NCBI GenBank assembly: GCA_042408595.1
Contig: JBHOQX010000066.1
Location: forward strand, 1-22,010
Reading direction: 5' to 3'
Length of the DNA: 22,010 bases
Source of the DNA: JBHOQX01 sp042408595
GTDB taxonomy: Bacteria > Chloroflexota > Chloroflexia > Chloroflexales > Roseiflexaceae
Part shown: positions 21,945 to 22,010 of the stretch, piece after piece
Layout: every line of letters starts with the position of its first letter
Position numbering within the stretch: the first letter of the stretch is position 1
The notes under the pieces: model-generated
Told to the model about the DNA's origin: nothing
What the model saw: the letters and a program-made list of their open reading frames with translations, nothing else
Database searches by the model: none
Made by a program: the position numbers and the translations under genes

Positions 21945-22010
21945 CTGGTCGGCGGCGGCGGGCTGGTCGGCGCCGGCGGGCTGGTCGGCGGCGGCGGGCT
22001 GGTCGGCGCC
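21945..22010 (+). repeat. 18-bp tandem repeat at the window edge
   Basis: The unit CTGGTCGGCGGCGGCGGG is repeated 3.7 times, alternating GGCGGC and GGCGCC in the middle, and runs off the window. In a plus-strand frame it reads LVGGGG / LVGAGG, on the minus strand ADQPA repeats. No start codon with a convincing ribosome binding site is visible on either strand between 21802 and 22010, so whether it is coding cannot be decided here. Confidence 0.8.

Noticed and set aside
21945..22010. CRISPR-like repetition
   Set aside because: Units of 18 bp follow each other without spacers; it is a simple tandem repeat.

Overview
The window is high-GC bacterial chromosome. Nearly all genes lie on the minus strand, so the reading order runs from high to low coordinates. 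Its backbone is a Tad (Flp-type) pilus secretion locus, and Tad-like secretion genes of this style occur in Chloroflexota (inference, moderate confidence). The lower-GC patches (about 560-1600, 3990-4450, 8450-9030) coincide with toxin, immunity and membrane genes and suggest horizontal exchange.

Right block (about 22010 to 13749): an operon on the minus strand encodes a very unusual CpaF/TadA ATPase with three complete ATPase modules in one 1186-residue chain, a secreted and membrane-anchored von Willebrand A (vWA) protein (GTG start inside the end of the ATPase gene), TadB (ATGA overlap), and a protein with a pilin-like N-terminus and a long hydrophobic C-terminus. A small three-helix membrane protein, a plausible immunity protein, follows directly.

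Middle block (13700 to 10290): two further, partial copies of the last protein's conserved middle segment are each joined to a different hydrophobic C-terminus. Each is followed by a different small membrane protein with a strong ribosome binding site. Fragments of the vWA gene 3' end and a DUF3592-like gene lie between them. This looks like an array of alternative membrane-active toxin tips with their immunity genes. An intact-looking 885-bp IS5-family element (9145-10029) lies at its left end, in the leader of a frameshifted membrane-protein gene.

Left Tad block (8342 to 4443): an unrecognised gene, tadC, a TadE-like pseudopilin, and a second pilin-headed protein with a pre-toxin-like region and a toxin-like C-terminus. 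That toxin tip is interrupted by two in-frame stop codons. Its likely immunity gene follows.

Left array (3985 to 1): orphan soluble toxin tips and immunity genes alternate: a truncated tip plus immunity gene cut by an IS1-like remnant, a frameshifted DUF6883 tip plus DUF4926, a colicin D-type tRNase tip plus its immunity protein, and a CdiA-type nuclease-like tip plus the first codons of another immunity gene at the window edge. Three of the tips begin with the same DNA repeat (47 bp identical core).

Four promoters share one architecture on the minus strand: a TTACA-N6-TTACA direct repeat (11-bp period), then 31 or 32 nt, then a TAnAnT-type -10. They precede cpaF, tadE, the gene upstream of tadC, and (across the IS5 insertion) the frameshifted membrane gene. 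This suggests one response regulator controls the system.

Overall hypothesis: a Tad-type machine that assembles or displays pilin-headed polymorphic toxins, with two recombining reservoirs of silent toxin tips, one membrane-active and one nuclease-like. The parts are seen in the sequence; the joint function is inference.
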